NCBI GenBank assembly: GCA_035605975.1
Contig: DATNGG010000089.1
Span: forward strand, 1 to 64,000
Direction: 5' to 3'
DNA length: 64,000 nucleotides
From: CAIKMD01 sp035605975
GTDB taxonomy: Bacteria > Pseudomonadota > Alphaproteobacteria > ATCC43930 > CGMCC-115725
The position numbers were made by a program, and so were the translations under genes. The notes beneath the pieces are model-generated. The model did no database searches and was not told where the DNA came from. It was given only the letters and a program-made list of their open reading frames with translations. The number at the start of each line of letters is the position of its first letter. The stretch's first letter is position 1. Shown here piece by piece: positions 43,218 through 51,963 of the stretch.

Positions 43218-45317
43218 ATGAGCGGCATCGATATCGCGCGGCTGATGCGGCCGCGCTCCATCGCCATCGTCGGCGTCTCGCCCGAGCCGAGCTCGGCGGG
43301 ATTCCTGATGCTGCGCAACCTCGAAGCCTTCGGCTATGCGGGCGCGATCCATCTCGTCAGCCGCAACCGCGACGAGATCAATGGCCGCGCTTGCGTGCGG
43401 ACGATCGATGATCTGCCCGACGGAGTCGATGCGGCGATGCTGCTCATCCCGCGCGTCGCCATCGAGGATGCGGTCAGGGCCTGCGCGCGCAAGAAGATCG
43501 GCGCGATCATCATCTTCGCCGCGGGCTTTGGCGAGGCAGGCGGCGAATGGAAGGCCGCGCAGGACCGCATCGCCGCGATCGCCGAAGAGGCCGGCATCGC
43601 GGTCTGCGGCCCGAATTGTCTCGGCGTGGTCGATTTTCTGCGCCGCCTGCCGCTCACCTTCTCGCAGCAGGTTGGCGAGCCGCTCGATGCGAAATCAGGC
43701 GTCGTGGTCGTCGCGCAAAGCGGCGGGCTTGCGGGCGTTATCCGTGTCGCGCTCAGAGCCAAGGACATCCCGGTCATCTGCACGGTTTCGACCGGCAACG
43801 AGGCGGTGCTCGGCCTCGAGGATTACGCGGCCTTTCTCATCGAGGATCGGGCGACGCAGGTGGTCGCCGCCTTCGCCGAGCAGATCCGGCGGCCGCAGCG
43901 CTTCCTTGCCGTTGCGGCGCGGGCGCGCGAACTGGGCAAGCCGATCGTGCTGCTGCATGCCGGGCGGAGCGCCGCGGCGCAGGAATCGGCGCGCTCGCAC
44001 ACCGGAGCGATGGTCGGCAATTACGCGGTGATGCAGACCGTTCTCGCCCATGGCGCGGTGCTGCAGGTCGAGAGTCTTGAAGAGCTCATCGATGTCTGCG
44101 AGCTGATGATGCGCTGCCCGACGCCGCCCACCAAGGGCTGCGCGATGGTGACGGATTCAGGCGCGGTCAAAGGCATGACGCTCGATTTCTGCGACGCGAT
44201 CGGCCTCGATCTGCCGCCGCTGTCGCCGGCGCTCGCGGCGCAGCTCCAAGCGGAGTTGCCGGATTTCGTCGGCGCCGGCAACCCGCTCGATCTGACCGCC
44301 CAGGCGATCACCCACCTCGATATGTATGAGCGGACCATCAAGCCGCTTCTTGCCGACGAGGCCTATGGCAGCCTCGTCCTGACGGCGATCGTCTCATCGG
44401 CGAGCGAATACGCGTTGCGCAAGGGCCGCGCCTCGTTGAAGCCGATGATCGGCGCGAAGAAGCCGGTCATCTACGCGATGCTCGGCGACGAGGCCGAGGT
44501 GCCGGCCGCGCTCATCGCCGAGGCGCGCGCGGCGAATGTTCCGTTCTTCCGCTCGCCCGAGCGGGCCCTGCGCGCCCTCGCGCGGGTCACCGCCTATGGC
44601 CAGGCGCTCGAGCGGGCGAAGGCGCGCATCGCGCCGCGCGCGCTCGCGGCGCCGCCCGTGCCCGGGCACGGCACGCTGACCGAGCATCAAAGCAAGGCCT
44701 ATCTCGCCCAATGCGGTCTCGCTCTGCCGCGGGGCCGGCTCGCACAATCGCGCGATGAGGCGCGCGCGATCGCCGGCGAGATCGGCTTCCCCGTTGCGTT
44801 GAAGCTGCAAGCCAGCGCCCTCGCGCATAAAAGCGATGCCGGCGGCGTCATCCTCAATCTCGCCGGCGAGGCATCGCTCGATGCCGCTTGGGCGAAGCTC
44901 GAGGGGGTGGCGCGGGCGCGTGGCCTTGCGATCGAGGGCGTGCTGGTCGAGCAAATGGCCAAGCAAGGCATCGAGACGATTGTCGGCGCGCGCCGCGATC
45001 CGCAATGGGGTCCGGTGATGCTGGTGGGCCTCGGCGGCATTTGGGCGGAGGCGTTGAGCGATGTCCGCATTCTGCCGGTCGGGCTCGACGAGGCAGAGAT
45101 CGTGCGCGAAATCCGCGCTTTGCGCGGCGCCAAGCTCTTGGCCGGCATGCGCGGCGCGGCGGCCGCCGATGTCGCGGCGCTGGCACGCACGGTCGCGCTG
45201 ATCGGCGCCGTCGTCGCCGCGCGGCCCGAGATCGCCGAGATCGAGATCAATCCGCTGACGGTTTACCCGGAAGGCGAAGGCGCGCTCGCGCTCGATGCGC
45301 TGATCGTCACGCGGTAA
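43218..45317 (+). CDS. ferA: NDP-forming acyl-CoA synthetase (feruloyl-CoA synthetase FerA-like)
   Basis: Activates the hydroxycinnamate as its CoA thioester by an ADP-forming, ATP-grasp mechanism. The 699-residue chain has a CoA-binding N-terminal part (IARLMRPRSIAIVGVS, 6-21), the succinyl-CoA-synthetase-like GPNCLG (131-136) and the phospho-histidine motif RSHTGAMVG (His261). A C-terminal ATP-grasp domain begins near 490 (TEHQSKAYLAQCG) with LKLQASALAHKSDAGGV and EIEINPLTVYPEG. SYK-6 FerA has the same architecture. It follows the HCHL gene with a 24-base gap. The acyl specificity is inferred from context. Confidence 0.9.
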   Translation: MSGIDIARLMRPRSIAIVGVSPEPSSAGFLMLRNLEAFGYAGAIHLVSRNRDEINGRACVRTIDDLPDGVDAAMLLIPRVAIEDAVRACARKKIGAIIIFAAGFGEAGGEWKAAQDRIAAIAEEAGIAVCGPNCLGVVDFLRRLPLTFSQQVGEPLDAKSGVVVVAQSGGLAGVIRVALRAKDIPVICTVSTGNEAVLGLEDYAAFLIEDRATQVVAAFAEQIRRPQRFLAVAARARELGKPIVLLHAGRSAAAQESARSHTGAMVGNYAVMQTVLAHGAVLQVESLEELIDVCELMMRCPTPPTKGCAMVTDSGAVKGMTLDFCDAIGLDLPPLSPALAAQLQAELPDFVGAGNPLDLTAQAITHLDMYERTIKPLLADEAYGSLVLTAIVSSASEYALRKGRASLKPMIGAKKPVIYAMLGDEAEVPAALIAEARAANVPFFRSPERALRALARVTAYGQALERAKARIAPRALAAPPVPGHGTLTEHQSKAYLAQCGLALPRGRLAQSRDEARAIAGEIGFPVALKLQASALAHKSDAGGVILNLAGEASLDAAWAKLEGVARARGLAIEGVLVEQMAKQGIETIVGARRDPQWGPVMLVGLGGIWAEALSDVRILPVGLDEAEIVREIRALRGAKLLAGMRGAAAADVAALARTVALIGAVVAARPEIAEIEINPLTVYPEGEGALALDALIVTR

Positions 45318-45360
45318 CGGCGGTTGAGAACGGTGTTCAGGCGGGCAGGATCATTCCAAT

Positions 45361-45424
45361 CTCGTCATTGCCGGGCTTGACCCGGCAATCCCGGGGACCC
45401 GGGGATCAAGCCCGCGGGCGACGA
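45361..45424. repeat. Imperfect palindromic intergenic repeat (REP/RPE-like, type 1)
   Basis: Between convergent genes lies CTCGTCATTGCCGGGCTTGA..CCCGG followed by the inverted GGGGATCAAGCCCGCGGGCGACGA. The arms share TCGTC, GCxGGGCTTGA and CCCGG as imperfect inverted copies. This GGGCTTGACCCGGCAATCC-type element is familiar in alphaproteobacterial intergenic regions. It could also act as a bidirectional terminator. Confidence 0.7.
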
Positions 45425-45458
45425 GAGCAAGAAAGCGATCCAGTCGATTGAACCTTCG

Positions 45459-46652
45459 CTAAAACGTCTCGAACAAATCCGGCGGGTCGGCGCGCCGGCC
45501 GGAGACGAGATCATGCGCCGTCACGCCGACCAGCCGGAACGCGGTGCCGTCGAGAGCGCGCTTCAGCGCCGGCGCGACGGCTTTGAGGATCGTCTCGGCG
45601 CGCATCGTCGGATCGTGCAGGCGGCAGGCATGGGTGCTGATCTGGCGGTCGAAGCGCTTGAGCTTCAAGGTCAGCGATCCGGCGGCGAGATCGGCACGCG
45701 CCAGCCGCTCTGCGACGCGCGCGCAGAGCGCCGCGAGCTCGGCCGCGATCGGTTCGTATTGCGACAGATCGCGGGCAAAGGTGCGCTCGGCGCCGATCGT
45801 GACCGAACGCCCGCGCCCGATGCCGACGCGGCGCTGATCCTCGCCCAGAGCGTGGCGGGCGAGACGCTCGCCCCAGCGGCCGAAGCGATGCGCCAACTCG
45901 TCGGGCTTGGCGCGGCGCAAATCCAGGATGGTGCGATAGCCCAAGGCTTCGAGCTTTTTCGCCGTCACCGGGCCGACGCCGGGCAGGGCGGAGACTTTCA
46001 TCGGCGCGAGCACGGCCTGCGCGTCGCCGGCGCCGATGATGCAGAAGCCGCGCGGCTTGCCGAGATCGCTGGCGATCTTTGCCAGCATCTTGTTGGGCGC
46101 AAGGCCGATCGAGATGGTGACGCCGACGCGCCGCTCGACCTGGAGCGCGAGGCGCGCCAAGGCACGGGCCGGCGGCTCGGCGCGCGCGCCATCCTCGAGA
46201 TCGAGATAGGCCTCGTCGATCGACACGGCTTCGAGCTTGGGCGTCAGCGCCAGCATCAACTCGCGGATGCGGCGGGATTCGCCGCGGTATTTCTCCATAT
46301 CGGGCCGGATGACGGTCGCATCGGGGCAGAGGCGCAGCGCCTGGACCATCGGCATGGCGGAGCGGACGCCGAAGCGCCGCGCAACATAGCAGCAGGTGAG
46401 AACGACGCCGCGCGCGCCGCCGCCGACGATCACCGGCTCTTCGGCGAGATCGGGGCGGTCGCGCTTCTCGACCGAGGCGTAAAACGCATCGCAATCGACA
46501 TGGGCGATGGCCAGCCGAGACAACTCGGCATGGCCGAGGAGGCGTGGCCCGCCGCAGCGCGGGCAGGCCTTGGGCGCGGGCAGGACGATGCGCGCGAGCC
46601 AGCCGCAATCGCGGCAGAGGCAAGTCCCATCCGTGTCGATGGCATCGGTCAT
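45459..46652 (-). CDS. dinB: DNA polymerase IV (DinB) with N-terminal zinc-ribbon-like extension
   Basis: Y-family error-prone DNA polymerase for translesion synthesis. The 397 residues include catalytic aspartate D53 in AHVDCDAFYASVE (50-62) and the pair SIDEAYLDLED, the fingers CCYVARRFGVRSAMPM and the palm GLAPNKMLAKIASDLGKP. A helix-hairpin-helix LPGVGPVTAKKLEALG and little-finger domain follow. The first 40 residues contain CRDC (13-16) and CPRC (30-33), a probable zinc ribbon seen in many alphaproteobacterial DinB. The protein ends ...PPDLFETF, a likely sliding-clamp contact. It is convergent with the acyl-CoA synthetase gene. Confidence 0.93.
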   Translation of the reverse strand: MTDAIDTDGTCLCRDCGWLARIVLPAPKACPRCGGPRLLGHAELSRLAIAHVDCDAFYASVEKRDRPDLAEEPVIVGGGARGVVLTCCYVARRFGVRSAMPMVQALRLCPDATVIRPDMEKYRGESRRIRELMLALTPKLEAVSIDEAYLDLEDGARAEPPARALARLALQVERRVGVTISIGLAPNKMLAKIASDLGKPRGFCIIGAGDAQAVLAPMKVSALPGVGPVTAKKLEALGYRTILDLRRAKPDELAHRFGRWGERLARHALGEDQRRVGIGRGRSVTIGAERTFARDLSQYEPIAAELAALCARVAERLARADLAAGSLTLKLKRFDRQISTHACRLHDPTMRAETILKAVAPALKRALDGTAFRLVGVTAHDLVSGRRADPPDLFETF

Positions 46653-46816
46653 GGTTTCCGGGGATTATAGAGGGCAAGGGCGGCCTCGGGTGGGCTGGCG
46701 GGCGGCCCGAGCCCGCGTTGCTTTGGCCTTTGGGGGCTGATAGGATTTGCGCAATTCCGGGTGTTTCGGACAACCAATTAACGCAAAGGGACGGCCTCAC
46801 GGGGCCGAGGAGCGCC

Positions 46817-47839
46817 ATGGCATCTGTGGACATGCATTTCCATTGGGGTCCCAAAGGCTTTGCCGACGCGCTGCGCCAGCGCAGCGTCCGCCCGCGCATC
46901 TTCCGCGGCGATGACGGCGCCGAATATTTCGAATCCGGCTTCAATCCGAACAAGCTGCCCGCCGATCACGACAGCGCCGAGGCGCGCCTCGCCGAGATGG
47001 ACAAGAACGGCGTCGAGCACGCCGTGCTGTCGATGAGCCCGGTCACCGGCATCGAGGCGCTGCCGCTGCAGGACGCGCTGCCGCTGGCGCGCGCCTACAA
47101 CGACGCGGTTGCCGCCGTCTGCGCGCAATATCCCGCGCGGTTTTCGGCCTTCGCCATCCTGCCGGTCGGCAATATCTCGGCGGCGGTGACGGAGTTCGAG
47201 CGCGTAATGGATTTGCCGGGCATCGTCGGCGCGGTGCTGCCGGGCGACGGCTTCCTCTCCGAGAAGCGCGCGCAGCGCTTCGCGCCGCTGATGGAAGCGG
47301 CGAATAAGCGCCACGCCATCTTCCTCGTGCATTACGGCAAGCTGCCGGACGATCCCGACGCGCCGAAGCCCGACGTGACCGACAACAACCGCAACCGCTA
47401 CGGCACGCTCGACATGCAGGCGCGGCTCAGCTCGAACATGATCACCTTCTGCATGACGGATTTCCTGAAGCCCTATCCGAATGTGACGGTGATGAGCCAC
47501 AATCTCGGCGGCAACATTCCGTTCGAGGTCGATCGCATGGATCATCGCACCTTGTGCGACACGCCGAACGTCGAATTGCCGTCGAAGAAGTTCAAGAACG
47601 CGTCGATCATGGTCGACTGCAACTCGCTCTCCGGCCGCGCGCTCGAGCTCGCGGTGCATGTCTATGGCGCCGACAAGATCGTCTACGGCTCGGACGGCAC
47701 CGATTTCGGCATGAACTGGACGAACAACGCAATCAACGAGGCGCGCATCAGCGACGCCGAGAAGAACGCGATCCGCGGCGGCAACGCCAAGCGCATGCTG
47801 GCGCGCGTCAACAGCCGCACGGCCGCGGCGGCGGAGTAG
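46817..47839 (+). CDS. Amidohydrolase 2 family protein
   Basis: TIM-barrel metal-dependent hydrolase or decarboxylase, 340 residues. The start VDMHFHWGPKGF (4-15) has the DxHxH-like N-terminal metal motif, AIFLVHYG and TVMSHNLGGN the central histidines and IVYGSDGTDFG the final aspartate. It is a different paralogue from the one at 16294. ATG at 46817 has GAGGAGCGCC upstream; the much longer frame from 46544 overlaps opposite-strand DNA polymerase sequence. No operon partners; the substrate is unknown. Confidence 0.87.
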   Translation: MASVDMHFHWGPKGFADALRQRSVRPRIFRGDDGAEYFESGFNPNKLPADHDSAEARLAEMDKNGVEHAVLSMSPVTGIEALPLQDALPLARAYNDAVAAVCAQYPARFSAFAILPVGNISAAVTEFERVMDLPGIVGAVLPGDGFLSEKRAQRFAPLMEAANKRHAIFLVHYGKLPDDPDAPKPDVTDNNRNRYGTLDMQARLSSNMITFCMTDFLKPYPNVTVMSHNLGGNIPFEVDRMDHRTLCDTPNVELPSKKFKNASIMVDCNSLSGRALELAVHVYGADKIVYGSDGTDFGMNWTNNAINEARISDAEKNAIRGGNAKRMLARVNSRTAAAAE

Positions 47840-47849
47840 TTTCTCCGGC

Positions 47850-47932
47850 CGTTATTGCGAGTGTAGCGAGGCTATCCAGGGCAACCGCGGACCCCGGATT
47901 GCTTCGTCACTGCGCTCCTCGCAATGACGCGT
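47850..47932. repeat. Imperfect palindromic intergenic repeat (type 2)
   Basis: CGTTATTGCGAGTGTAGCGAGGC followed by the inverted GATTGCTTCGTCACTGCG..CTCCTCGCAATGACG, with arms matching over CGTxATTGCGAG and AGCGAxG. It lies in the gap between convergent genes and is of the CGTCATTGCGAGGAGCGCAG type common in Hyphomicrobiales. It just touches the stop region of the phosphatase gene. Confidence 0.7.
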
Positions 47933-48588
47933 CAGCTAAGTAGCTTTGGCCCGAGTGTCCTGAGGTCGGTAAAGCGCTCGGCAACGGCCGAAGCGCCCTC
48001 CGCCATGCTGCGCGCGCCATAGCCCCAGGCAGCGAAGATCGACGGCACGCTTGCGCCTTTCGCAACGGCAATGTCGTTGGCATGGTCGCCGGCCATCACC
48101 GCGCGTCGGGGGTCGCCGCCGGCCGCATCGAGCGTGCCGAGGAGATGCGCCGGGTTTGGCTTGCGGACGGGAAAGGTGTCGCCGCAGCCCAGAGCCGCGA
48201 ACCAATGGGCAAGGCCGAGCGCCCCGAGCACGGCGTGCGTTGCCGCGATGGTCTTGTTGGTGCAGAGCGCGAATTGCCAGCCCGATGCCTTGAGCCGGCC
48301 GAGCGTCTCCTCGACGCCCGGAAAAGTCCGCGTCGCCTCGGTTGCGTGGGCCGTATAGTCGGCGACAAAGGCCTCGATGTCGTCCTTCCGGGCCTCGCCG
48401 CTCCGGGCGGCGAAGGCGCGCTCGACCAGCTTCGTCGTGCCATCGCCCACCATCGCCGCGACCGACGGGGCGGGAAAGCTGGCGAGGCCGCGCGCCGCCA
48501 TCAACCGGTTCAAGGCCGCGGTCAGATCCGGCAGGGAATCGACAATCGTGCCGTCGAGGTCCAGAACCAGGGTTGCGAGCGATGCCAT
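47932..48588 (-). CDS. gph: HAD-family phosphatase (phosphoglycolate phosphatase Gph-like)
   Basis: HAD superfamily phosphatase, 218 residues. Motif I is LVLDLDGTIVDSLPD (7-21) with nucleophile and acid aspartates, motif II is in LCTNKT and motif III/IV in RKPNP and MAGDHANDIAVAKG. A cap domain lies between residues 20 and 90, the arrangement of phosphoglycolate phosphatase. Phosphoglycolate is the likely substrate but other HAD enzymes look similar. Divergent from the YqgE-like gene with a 24-base gap. Confidence 0.85.
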   Translation of the reverse strand: MASLATLVLDLDGTIVDSLPDLTAALNRLMAARGLASFPAPSVAAMVGDGTTKLVERAFAARSGEARKDDIEAFVADYTAHATEATRTFPGVEETLGRLKASGWQFALCTNKTIAATHAVLGALGLAHWFAALGCGDTFPVRKPNPAHLLGTLDAAGGDPRRAVMAGDHANDIAVAKGASVPSIFAAWGYGARSMAEGASAVAERFTDLRTLGPKLLS

Positions 48589-48612
48589 TGGCTTTCAGGC
48601 GCGAGGGTGACG

Positions 48613-49266
48613 ATGAGCAACGCGTTCGATCGAGAATCGGTCCATCGGAAAAAAACGAGCCGCGGCGCCTGGACGGCGGTCGCCGTGATCGGGGCCGCGT
48701 GCTGCGCCGCCCTGCCAAGGCCTGGCGCCGCCGTGGCGCAGCAGGCGTTTCTCACCGGCCAGTTCCTCATCGCCGCGCCGGGCATGGGCGATCCGCGCTT
48801 TTATCACGCCGTCATCCTCGTGGTTCGCCACGACAAGGACGGCGCGCTGGGCATCGTCGTCAACCGGCCGGTCGAGACCGAGCCGATGCGTCGCCTGCTC
48901 GATGAGCTGGGGCAGTCCGGCAGCGGCGCGTCCGGCAAGGTCGAGATTTTCGCCGGCGGCCCGGTCCAGCCTGATGTCGGCTTCGTGCTGCACAGCGCCG
49001 AATACAAACGCGCCGGCACGATGGCGATCGACGGCAAGGTCGCGATGAGCTCGAGCCCCGCCGTGTTGCGCGATATCGCCGATGGGCACGGCCCCAAGCA
49101 ATATATCGTCGCTTTCGGATATGCGGGCTGGGGGCCGGGCCAGCTCGAGGCGGAGCTTCGCGACCAAGCCTGGTTCACCGCGCCCGACGACCCGAAGCTG
49201 CTTTTCGACGCCGACCGCGCGACGCTGTGGCAGACGGCGCTCGAGCGGCGCTCGCGCGCGCTTTGA
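48613..49266 (+). CDS. YqgE/AlgH (DUF179) family protein with N-terminal signal sequence
   Basis: The conserved YqgE/AlgH body starts at about residue 46 (FLTGQFLIAAPGMGDPRFYHAV) and includes ALGIVVNRP and the FAGGPVQPDVGFVLH and YAGWGPGQLEAEL segments. Before it stands a probable signal peptide (HRKKTSRGAWTAVAVIGAACCAALP). Classical YqgE (about 187 residues) is cytoplasmic, so this 217-residue form is predicted to be exported or membrane-tethered. Function is not established even for AlgH. Its last 92 bases overlap the opposite-strand 3' end of the MetE-like gene. Confidence 0.85.
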   Translation: MSNAFDRESVHRKKTSRGAWTAVAVIGAACCAALPRPGAAVAQQAFLTGQFLIAAPGMGDPRFYHAVILVVRHDKDGALGIVVNRPVETEPMRRLLDELGQSGSGASGKVEIFAGGPVQPDVGFVLHSAEYKRAGTMAIDGKVAMSSSPAVLRDIADGHGPKQYIVAFGYAGWGPGQLEAELRDQAWFTAPDDPKLLFDADRATLWQTALERRSRAL

Positions 49267-50497
49267 CCTTACGCGCTTTGACCTTGGGTGCCTGGCGCTT
49301 GGGCGCGGCGGGCTTAGCGGCGCGCTTGCTGCCGCCGAAGAGCTGCGCCGTGGCGATGCGTGCGCCCGCCGCGAGCGCTTCGAGCTTTGCCCACATGATC
49401 GAGGGATGGACGCGGCGCATGAAGGGCCCTTGGGCGAAGCCGCAATCCGTGCCGGCGATCACGTTCTCGCGACCGACGAGCTTCGCATAGCGCAGGATGC
49501 GCTGGGCGATCAGCTCGGGGTGCTCGACGACGTTGGTTGCGTGGCTGACGACGCCGGGAATGAGGATGCGGCCCTTGGGCAGCTTCACCGTTTCCCACAC
49601 CTGCCATTCATGCTCGTGGCGCGGATTGGCGCCTTCGATCACATAGGCGCCGGCACGCACCCGCAGAATGAGATCGACGATATCCTTGAGCGGCACGTCG
49701 GTGACATGCGGTCCCGGCCAGCTTCCCCAGCAGACGTGATAGCGGATGCGGTCTTCCGGTATGCCCTCGAGCGCGTGGTTGAGGGCATCGACATGCATCG
49801 CCACCCAATCGCGGTATTGCTTGAAGGTCTTGGGTGGCACCTGGCGGTCATAGGTGACGGCAGCCCGTGCATCATCGATCTGCACGAGAAGGCCGCTATC
49901 GACGATGGTCTTGTACTCGCTGCGCATCGCCGCGGCGATGGCACGCACCATCTCTTCCTCGCTGCGGTAATACTCGTTCTTGCGGTCTGGAATGGCGCTC
50001 GACGGCGCGGCGACCGGCAGGAAAGCCTCTGCGACCGAGACCCCCCCAAGCGCCGCCTTGAAATTGTCGATGTCCTGCTGCAGCGCTGCCTGGCCGGTAT
50101 AGGTGATCGGCGCGACGCAGACCGCGTCGCCGCCGCGCGCGCCGCCGTCGCGGTTGTCGAGCTCGGCGTAGAATTCGGGGAAGCGCGCGCGGTCGGCGCC
50201 ATAGGCATAGGCGTCGCGCCCCGAGGCCGAGGGCCGCGATTCGAAGCCGCTCAGGCGCTCCAGCACATATTGCGACCAGCTGATCGACTTGCCGAACTCG
50301 CCGTCGCTAATGACGTCGATGCCGGCATCCGCCTGCCGTCGCACCACCTCGGCGACCGTTTGGGCGAGGCAGCTCGCATAGGCAGCCTCGTCATAGGCCT
50401 CGCCGCGCTGCTTGGCGCGCAGGAAGGCGAGCAGCTCGGGCGGCCGGATCAGGCTGCCGACATGGGTGGTCAGAATCCGCTTATCGCTGCGCTTCAC
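49175..50497 (-). CDS. Cobalamin-independent methionine synthase MetE C-terminal-like protein
   Basis: A 440-residue MetE-type (UroD/MetE-like) methyltransferase barrel. The HVGSLIRPP start (12-20), DGEFGKSISWSQY, and the zinc-site histidine-cysteine pair in RYHVCWGSWP (near 254) with a later cysteine in GTDCGF (near 350) are visible. Only the C-terminal half of MetE is represented, as in many stand-alone homologues (archaeal or Actinobacterial MetE-like). After the domain comes a 50-residue tail rich in Lys, Arg, Ala and Pro (KVKARKVKARASAARAP), read antisense to the 3' end of the YqgE-like gene. The methyl donor and acceptor are unknown. Confidence 0.85.
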   Translation of the reverse strand: MKRSDKRILTTHVGSLIRPPELLAFLRAKQRGEAYDEAAYASCLAQTVAEVVRRQADAGIDVISDGEFGKSISWSQYVLERLSGFESRPSASGRDAYAYGADRARFPEFYAELDNRDGGARGGDAVCVAPITYTGQAALQQDIDNFKAALGGVSVAEAFLPVAAPSSAIPDRKNEYYRSEEEMVRAIAAAMRSEYKTIVDSGLLVQIDDARAAVTYDRQVPPKTFKQYRDWVAMHVDALNHALEGIPEDRIRYHVCWGSWPGPHVTDVPLKDIVDLILRVRAGAYVIEGANPRHEHEWQVWETVKLPKGRILIPGVVSHATNVVEHPELIAQRILRYAKLVGRENVIAGTDCGFAQGPFMRRVHPSIMWAKLEALAAGARIATAQLFGGSKRAAKPAAPKRQAPKVKARKVKARASAARAPSATASRGRRRKAASGRRAR

Positions 50498-50607
50498 CGG
50501 GCACTCCTTGGGATGATCGCTCGGGGCGCAGAGTCGAGCACGCGCGGCGCCGATTCAACCCCTAAACTTCCCATCCCGAGAATGGGCAGGATTGGGCAGG
50601 CGGAGGA

Positions 50608-50635
50608 GGGGCGCCGCCGCTCCGGCGAGCGCCCC
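50608..50635 (-). terminator. GC-rich hairpin downstream of the first binding-protein gene
   Basis: GGGGCGC-CGCCG-CTC-CGGCG-A-GCGCCCC forms a 12-base stem with one bulge. It lies 8 bases past the 3' end of the minus-strand binding protein gene (stop 50643). No T-tract follows on the minus strand, so it would be a factor-assisted terminator or an mRNA 3' stabiliser. Confidence 0.5.
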
Positions 50636-50642
50636 GCTCGGC

Positions 50643-51857
50643 TTATTTCTTCTTCTGCTCGGCAATGTGGAGCGAATACCACGGGTCCTTGACCGCCGGG
50701 ATGGTCTTTAGCACGCGCTCGACCAGCTTGCCGTTCACCTTCTCGACGCGGCGGACATAGAAATTCTGGATGAGCTCGCGCGTGTCGGGATCGACCTCGA
50801 CCGGGCCGCGCGGGCTCTTCCACGAATAGCCCTTGATCGCCGCCATCATCTTGTCGGCATCGCGGACGCCGCCGGTCGCCTTCAGCATGTGGAACAGCAT
50901 GGTCATGCCGTCATAGGCCTCCACATGGATGAAGCTCGGCTCGCCATTGACCATCTGGTTGCCGTATTTCGCCACCATCGCCTTGACGAACGCCTTGTTC
51001 TCGGGATTGTCGAGATCGGGCCCGTAATCGGAGATGTTGAGCGTGCCGATCGCGGCATCGCCCAGCGCCGGCAGATCGAACTCGGCGCCGACCGTGCCCA
51101 TCAGCTCCATGCCTTCCTTGGCGAAGCCGCGATTGTGGAAATCCTTCACCGTCGAGACCGACATCGGCCCGCCGGGCATGAAGCCGACGAGGCAATCCGG
51201 CTTGTTCTCCTGGACGTGCTGGAAATAGCTCGAGAAGTCGACCGTCCCCATCGGCACGCGAATGGGGTCGAGCATCTTGCCGCCGCCTTTGGTGAAGCCA
51301 TAGGTGAAGGCGTCGATCGCGTCCTGCCCCGGCGCATAATCGGCGACGAACATCTCGCAGGTCTTGCGCTTCTCCGACAAGGCGAATTGCGCCAGCGGAT
51401 AGAGCGACTGCCATTGGGTGAAGCCCGCGCGCACGTAATAGGGCGATTTGGAGGTGACGAACGAAGTGGCCGAATTGAAGATCACGAACGGGATCTTCGC
51501 CTCGTTGATGACGTCCGCCATCGCCAGCACGGTGGTGGTGAATTCGAGCCCGCCGAGGATTGCGACCTTGTCGCGCACCACCAGCTCTTGCGCGAGCTGG
51601 CGCGCGCGCGGCGGGTTGTCGCCGCCCGCGTCGCGGAAGATGATCTCGACCTTGGGATTGCCGTTCTTGCCGTTATACTGCTCGAGGAAATAGTTGATCG
51701 ATTGCTCGAAACTCTTGCCCCAATTGGCGTAGGGGCCCGAGGTCGTGCCGAGAATGCCCACCTTGATGGGCTCGGCCGCGGCCGCGCCGCTGGCCATCGC
51801 CCCGGCCGCGACGAGCAAGGCCGATGCCGTCCCGAAAATTCGAAAAACCCGTCTCAT
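50643..51857 (-). CDS. Branched-chain amino acid-type ABC substrate-binding protein (copy 1)
   Basis: Periplasmic receptor of the LivJ/ABC-type urea and amide family, 404 residues. Signal peptide with cleavage near AAA-EP (27-28). The mature chain has VGILGTTSGPYANWGKSFEQ (near 33), LGGLEFTTTVLAMADV and GPVEVDPDTRELIQNFYVRR. It is a close relative of the next gene upstream (51964-53178), also 404 residues, so a tandem duplication is likely. Both are divergent from the LivHMGF operon at 53320. The ligand may be an aromatic acid or amide rather than an amino acid, because the permease and neighbouring genes belong to a catabolic cluster (inference). Confidence 0.9.
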   Translation of the reverse strand: MRRVFRIFGTASALLVAAGAMASGAAAAEPIKVGILGTTSGPYANWGKSFEQSINYFLEQYNGKNGNPKVEIIFRDAGGDNPPRARQLAQELVVRDKVAILGGLEFTTTVLAMADVINEAKIPFVIFNSATSFVTSKSPYYVRAGFTQWQSLYPLAQFALSEKRKTCEMFVADYAPGQDAIDAFTYGFTKGGGKMLDPIRVPMGTVDFSSYFQHVQENKPDCLVGFMPGGPMSVSTVKDFHNRGFAKEGMELMGTVGAEFDLPALGDAAIGTLNISDYGPDLDNPENKAFVKAMVAKYGNQMVNGEPSFIHVEAYDGMTMLFHMLKATGGVRDADKMMAAIKGYSWKSPRGPVEVDPDTRELIQNFYVRRVEKVNGKLVERVLKTIPAVKDPWYSLHIAEQKKK

Positions 51858-51963
51858 GTGTCCTCCCTGCGACGCTTCGCGAAGTCATGCTCTACCGTCA
51901 CGCGTCGGCTTTGTTGTGGTTTTCGCACCGGATCAAGCCGCTCCGGCGCGCTGATGGCGGCGC

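Noticed and set aside
45459..46652. Zinc-ribbon DinB as a novel polymerase
   Set aside because: The extension with CRDC and CPRC is known among alphaproteobacterial DinB proteins, so it is recorded as a feature only.
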